From UBA2330 sp049293015 (GTDB lineage: Bacteria; Bacteroidota; Ignavibacteria; Tepidaquicellales; Tepidaquicellaceae), in assembly GCA_049293015.1 (NCBI GenBank), contig JBATSB010000152.1:1-37317 (forward strand): a stretch of DNA of 37,317 nucleotides, read 5' to 3'. Below, piece after piece: positions 34,347-37,317 of this stretch. The notes below the pieces were generated by a model. The model was given only the letters and a program-made list of their open reading frames with translations. It had not been told where the DNA came from and searched no databases. The position numbers and the translations under genes are program-made. How positions within the stretch are numbered: the first letter of the stretch is position 1; every line of letters starts with the position of its first letter.

Positions 34347-34541
34347 TAAAAATGATTTTGCGAGTGATGCGAAGCAATCTCCGAAAAAACCGTCATGCCC
34401 GAATGCTCCTGTCGGGCATCTGATCAAAGTATATATCAACTCAAATTCGGAGATTGCTTCACCTGAAGATCACTGGCTCGCAAAGACATTTGTTTTTTAA
34501 GATTGCTTCACCCGAATGAATTCGGGTTCGCAAAGAAATAT
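34347..34541. repeat. Interspersed repeat element, copy C (tail part)
   Basis: It begins AATGATTTTGCGAG and has GAAGCAATCTCCGAA with the inverse ATTCGGAGATTGCTTC. In between is a separate perfect hairpin, ATGCCCGA (34395-34402) with TCGGGCAT (34412-34419). It ends with GATTGCTTCACCCGAAT and its ATTCGGG partner (34511-34526). The C-rich half seen in copies A and D is absent. Confidence 0.8.
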
Positions 34542-34554
34542 ATTTATAAAAAAT

Positions 34555-34583
34555 CCCGCAGAGAAATTATTCATCTCTGCGGG
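34555..34583. terminator. CCCGC hairpin (copy 4, perfect)
   Basis: CCCGCAGAGA (34555-34564) pairs perfectly with TCTCTGCGGG (34574-34583) around a 9-nt loop. A-runs on both sides make it a good terminator for minus-strand transcription of the 5'-nucleotidase gene and possibly for either strand. Confidence 0.85.
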
Positions 34584-34631
34584 AAAAAATAAATTTTATA
34601 AAATTCTTAATTCCTAATTTTTAATTTCTAA

Positions 34632-35630
34632 TTATTTCATCAATATCATTCTCTTAGTCTGAACAAAATCTCCCGATTGTATTTTATAAAAATATACACC
34701 ACTTGAAAAAGCAGTTGCATCCCATTTCACCGAATAGTTCCCTGCTTCCTGATTTTCATTTACAAGTGAAACGACTTCCTTACCAACCATGTCATAAATT
34801 TTCATACTTACTACGCCGCTTACAGGTAAATGATAATTAATTGTAGTCGAAGGATTAAATGGATTTGGGTAATTATCAAAAAGTATATAATTATCTTCAG
34901 AAATATCCACATCATTGTCAGAAACTATTTCATCACCGGAACCAACTTCTTTAATCCTTCCCTCAGGTTTGTAATACAATATCCTTTTGTGCCGGACAAA
35001 ATTTTTCAGAACAGTATATTCATTATCCGGAAGTATCTGAATATTCTCTACCACTACACCACCGAGTGAAAGTAGAATACCTAATAGACCTTCATTTACT
35101 GTTACTGAATACATTCCTGTTGGAGAAATGTGACGGTTACCAATTTTTACAGATGAGAGAATTACTCTTTCTCCGGGATCATTCTCCGGATTATATTTAA
35201 ATTTCATTCCCGATACCTGAAGAAAAAAATCATCATCTACGCCAATCAGTGACAATCCAATCTCCAGACCTTTGATAAGTTCAGCACCGCTTATATCAAA
35301 TGTTGCCAGTCTGAAATCTAATCCATTAGTCGTATCAAAACCATAACTTACCGTTCTGAACAGATCTGCACTTGTAACTGCTCCACGGTAAATCTTTTCA
35401 GCTATGAGACCCTGTGCAGTAATACCGATCTTTGTATGAGTTTTGTATCTGTAAGAATCTGTTATCAGATTTCCCATCGGCGAATCTTTTTTACTATTAT
35501 CAGGATCACTAAGACCTTCCAGATCACACAAAGCAAATCCGTCAACGCTTCTGAATACATTTCCATATTGAGCTTCAATGCCCTGTTTCAGATCATCCAC
35601 AACTGCTTTGATCTCAGGTACAGGCGGCAC
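34632..35630 (-). CDS. 5'-nucleotidase C-terminal domain with T9SS sorting domain (downstream half of a frameshifted gene)
   Basis: From an internal GTG this is 332 residues. The frame is open further upstream, to about 35698. Residues ~45-200 match the 5'-nucleotidase C-terminal domain ('GNLITDSYRYKTHTKIGI', 'GAVTSADLFRTVSYG', 'ISGAELIKGLE', 'SGMKFKYNPENDPGERV', 'YSVTVNEGLL'), which binds the nucleotide. The end has 'YPNPFNPSTTINYHL' and 'VQTKRMILMK', a T9SS domain. It lacks its own signal peptide and metal site; both are in the reading frame ending at 35662. The two are therefore one gene broken by a frameshift. A separate functional protein is unlikely, because a C-terminal half without a signal could not reach the T9SS. 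Confidence 0.8.
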   Translation of the reverse strand: MPPVPEIKAVVDDLKQGIEAQYGNVFRSVDGFALCDLEGLSDPDNSKKDSPMGNLITDSYRYKTHTKIGITAQGLIAEKIYRGAVTSADLFRTVSYGFDTTNGLDFRLATFDISGAELIKGLEIGLSLIGVDDDFFLQVSGMKFKYNPENDPGERVILSSVKIGNRHISPTGMYSVTVNEGLLGILLSLGGVVVENIQILPDNEYTVLKNFVRHKRILYYKPEGRIKEVGSGDEIVSDNDVDISEDNYILFDNYPNPFNPSTTINYHLPVSGVVSMKIYDMVGKEVVSLVNENQEAGNYSVKWDATAFSSGVYFYKIQSGDFVQTKRMILMK

Positions 35631-35661
35631 ATTTTTATCAACAGGGATAAGCTGATAGCTG

Positions 35662-36516
35662 TTAAAAGTTACTGAACTCTTTGTGTACTGTAAATTTTAA
35701 CTTGCCGATATTCTGATAAAAAGGTCCGGACTGGCATATGTAAACGGGATTATTTTCAGGATCCATTACTACAATCGGCTGATCAATTACAATATGATCA
35801 TGTCCTCCGATTATAAAATTTATGCCCGGGACATTTGCAGCGATAAGTGCGTCAAGTGCCGAACCCAGATGTGAAAGACATATTATCACATCTGCTCCAT
35901 TGTTTTTAAGTTCAATGACATTTGCATAAGCTACTTCAGCCAGATCCTCTCTGATGATTACAGGATAAGGATTGCTCAGCGGTGATGGAATTGTCATTCC
36001 GAAAATTCCAACATTTACATCACCGAATTTTATAATAGTATTTGGCTGAACGTGATCGGCTAACTGTGGAAATCCTGTCATATCAAGATTTGCTGACAAT
36101 ACCGGAAAGGATCCGTTTTGAAATCCTGCAGTCAGTACATCATTTAAAGTCGAAGGTCCCAGATCAAATTCATGATTTCCAATTGCCATTGCATCAAATC
36201 CGATCTGTTTCAAAAGCTGTAATTCAGGTACACCAAAATATGTATTAAAGAAAAAGTCACCCACCATAAAATCGCCAGCATGCAGAGTAAGTACATTTTC
36301 TTCAGTTTGTTTTATAGTGCCTATTACCGTTGCTGCTTTGCTGATACCGCCGAGTGTACCTTCCAGATGCCAGTTCTTCAAACCTGCAGCATCAAGATGA
36401 GAATGACTGTCACTTGTGTGTAAAATTGTTATTGATGTTTCCTGTGCAAATAATAAATTAAATGAACATAACATCATTGAAATAGAAACTGTGAGTGTAA
36501 AAATTACTTTTTTCAT
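35662..36516 (-). CDS. 5'-nucleotidase/UshA-like metallophosphatase N-terminal half (frameshifted)
   Basis: A 284-residue protein with a signal peptide ending 'FNLLFAQ'. It contains the full metallophosphatase domain: 'ILHTSDSHSHL' (Asp36, His38), 'LHAGDFM' (Asp82), 'AIGNHEFDLG' (Asn114-His115), 'CLSHLG' (His216) and 'IIGGHDHIV' (His239, His241). These two-metal ligands are all present. It ends abruptly at 'TVHKEFSNF' where family members continue with 'YQLIPVD...', and the missing sequence is found in another frame just downstream. The intact protein would be a secreted 5'-nucleotidase or UDP-sugar hydrolase releasing nucleosides and phosphate. The start has an unusually good ribosome binding site (AAGGAGATT) preceded by a small hairpin. 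Confidence 0.85.
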   Translation of the reverse strand: MKKVIFTLTVSISMMLCSFNLLFAQETSITILHTSDSHSHLDAAGLKNWHLEGTLGGISKAATVIGTIKQTEENVLTLHAGDFMVGDFFFNTYFGVPELQLLKQIGFDAMAIGNHEFDLGPSTLNDVLTAGFQNGSFPVLSANLDMTGFPQLADHVQPNTIIKFGDVNVGIFGMTIPSPLSNPYPVIIREDLAEVAYANVIELKNNGADVIICLSHLGSALDALIAANVPGINFIIGGHDHIVIDQPIVVMDPENNPVYICQSGPFYQNIGKLKFTVHKEFSNF

Positions 36517-36544
36517 TTTAATCTCCTTTTCCGCATAGCGGAAA
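36517..36544 (-). promoter_or_regulatory. Shine-Dalgarno site and upstream hairpin of the 5'-nucleotidase gene
   Basis: On the minus strand AAAAGGAGATTAAA precedes the ATG at 36516, a classical spacing that is rare among the genes here. Just upstream, TTTCCGC and GCGGAAA (36528-36544) form a 7-bp stem with a 3-nt loop. The hairpin is next to, not over, the binding site. Confidence 0.6.
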
Positions 36545-36815
36545 TTTATATGATTAATAAATTATAACTTTAAGTAATTTTCAAAATCTTATGACTGGTA
36601 ATGTTTTTTTTTACTCAATAAGAATTTGCAATGCTAAACCGGCCGGTTCATTTATTTCTTAAAGCTGAACAAATATAAAACTGTTCATATTATTAATTGT
36701 CATGGAAATGTAAAAATTAATTAAGGTTTGTATGAATTATTTCGGGGAAGTGAAAACTGATCTATTTTTCAAACCGCTTATCTTTCAGATCTCTGATCAG
36801 ATAGTTTTTGTCTTT
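36545..36815. other. Intergenic leader of the 5'-nucleotidase gene
   Basis: AT-rich DNA that should contain the promoter of the 5'-nucleotidase gene. No gene or clear motif is seen. Confidence 0.4.
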
Positions 36816-36985
36816 TTAAATTTTGTCTTTTAAAAATTCAAATACGGTTTTAAATTTTATCATCTCTATATAAATTGAATTGTCATCGGATTTTATTATT
36901 TCCAATAGTCCTTCGCTCTTAAGTTCTTTTTCCAAAGTTGAAAAATCATACCAAAGATTATAATCGAAATTCCCACATTGAACAA
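36816..36985 (-). pseudogene. 3' remnant of a gene cut off by an interspersed repeat
   Basis: The minus strand encodes about 55 protein-like residues, 'CGNFDYNLWYDFSTLEKELK' and on to 'IYIEMIKFKTVFEFLKDKI', ending in TAA at 36816. Upstream, the frame runs straight into repeat copy D, whose translation (Ser/Arg/Glu-rich) is repeat noise. The likely history is insertion of the repeat, or a rearrangement, that removed the 5' part. The family of the lost gene is not recognised. It could also be a short real gene if an internal start existed, but none of good quality is seen. Confidence 0.5.
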
Positions 36986-37317
36986 GAGCAGTGCCAATGC
37001 GGTTTCGCTCATCCTCCCCCCGCCCTCTCCTTTGAAAAGCAAGGAGGGGGAGAAGAGCTGAAAATTGATTTTGTGAGGTGCGGAGCGACGAAGCAATCTC
37101 CGAATCTACGACAAGACATTCTCGCATCACATTCGCAAATTCGGAGATTGCTTCGCCTGAAGAGCACAAACTCGCAAAGACAAGGATATGATTTTGCGAG
37201 CGAAGAGAAGCAATCTCCGCGTGTTATGCCAAAATTACAAGAGGAGAATAATAATTTTATTTTGGAACCAGTATTCTTTTTAATTAAAGATAAGTATAAA
37301 ATTCGGATTGCTTAACC
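36986..37317. repeat. Interspersed repeat element, copy D (runs to the window end)
   Basis: It starts GAGCAGTGCCAATGCGGTTT, followed by CCCGCCCTCTCCTTT pairing with AAGGAGGGGG. Then come GAAGCAATCTCCGAAT and ATTCGGAGATTGCTTC as an inverted pair, GACTCGCAAAGAC-like sequence, and an AT-rich part ending AAAATTCGGATTGCTT. It aligns along its length with copy A (15857-16222) and is cut by the window edge. Confidence 0.85.

Noticed and set aside
34395..34419. Terminator of the P-loop kinase gene
   Set aside because: The stem is perfect but lacks a T-tract on either strand and lies in repeat copy C about 90 bp from the stop; more likely part of the repeat.
36938..37315. 125-residue plus-strand open frame at the right end
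   Set aside because: It lies entirely over repeat copy D and a gene remnant on the other strand and has no protein-like character.

Overview
The window looks like a piece of an AT-rich genome of the Bacteroidota/Ignavibacteria type. The main evidence is that seven intact genes, one frameshifted gene and one gene remnant end in a type IX secretion (T9SS) C-terminal sorting domain of the YPNPFNPxTxIxF kind. A further secreted protein ends in a dockerin-like double calcium-loop module of the kind I associate with Ignavibacteria. Classical Shine-Dalgarno sequences are mostly absent. No rRNA, tRNA, CRISPR array or transposase gene was recognised.

Layout. 1-1341: a heptanucleotide tandem array, then three small minus-strand housekeeping genes (VOC-fold protein, DUF4870 membrane protein, HIT hydrolase). 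1470-6788: a secreted EEP-fold nuclease/phosphatase (plus strand), convergent with a DNRLRE/dockerin-like protein and a large VPS10/BNR-type beta-propeller. 7022-12440: a four-gene minus-strand cluster unlike the rest. It has two paralogous ~500-residue proteins of unknown function, then two proteins that share one N-terminal domain fused to different hydrolases (an M15 metallopeptidase and a GH75-like glycosidase). None of the four has a visible signal peptide or T9SS tag. A membrane-anchored protein (13118-13753) is divergently encoded across an intergenic region with a repeated motif. 13754-27979: mostly large secreted T9SS cargo (Ycf48-like and BNR propellers, a trypsin-like protease with a PKD domain, an SBBP-Ycf48 double propeller), interrupted by an alpha-glucan phosphorylase. 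28391-34302: a GT-C-like membrane protein with a GT2 glycosyltransferase, a META-domain lipoprotein-like or secreted protein, a DUF1028 protein and a small P-loop kinase. 34632-36516: a 5'-nucleotidase with a T9SS tag, split by a frameshift. The right end is repeat sequence abutting a gene remnant.

The intergenic DNA is rich in repeats. There are several families: heptamer microsatellites, a CCCGC...GCGGG hairpin 3' of T9SS genes, a ~300 bp GC-rich interspersed element with an AATCTCCGAAT inverted motif, CAGAGTC hairpins, and a 139 bp element with 13-bp terminal inverted repeats nested inside another repeat. The same 3' cassette (sorting-domain end, heptamer-like AT spacer, CCCGC hairpin) recurs at four loci. 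One of these has lost the gene body, which suggests that sorting tags spread together with their downstream DNA.

The best candidate for an undescribed system is the 7022-12440 cluster with its divergent neighbour. It pairs a peptidoglycan-peptidase-like and a glycan-hydrolase-like enzyme through one shared N-terminal domain, next to two paralogous large partners. This would fit a modular cell-wall-targeting effector or lysis system, but the function is inference.
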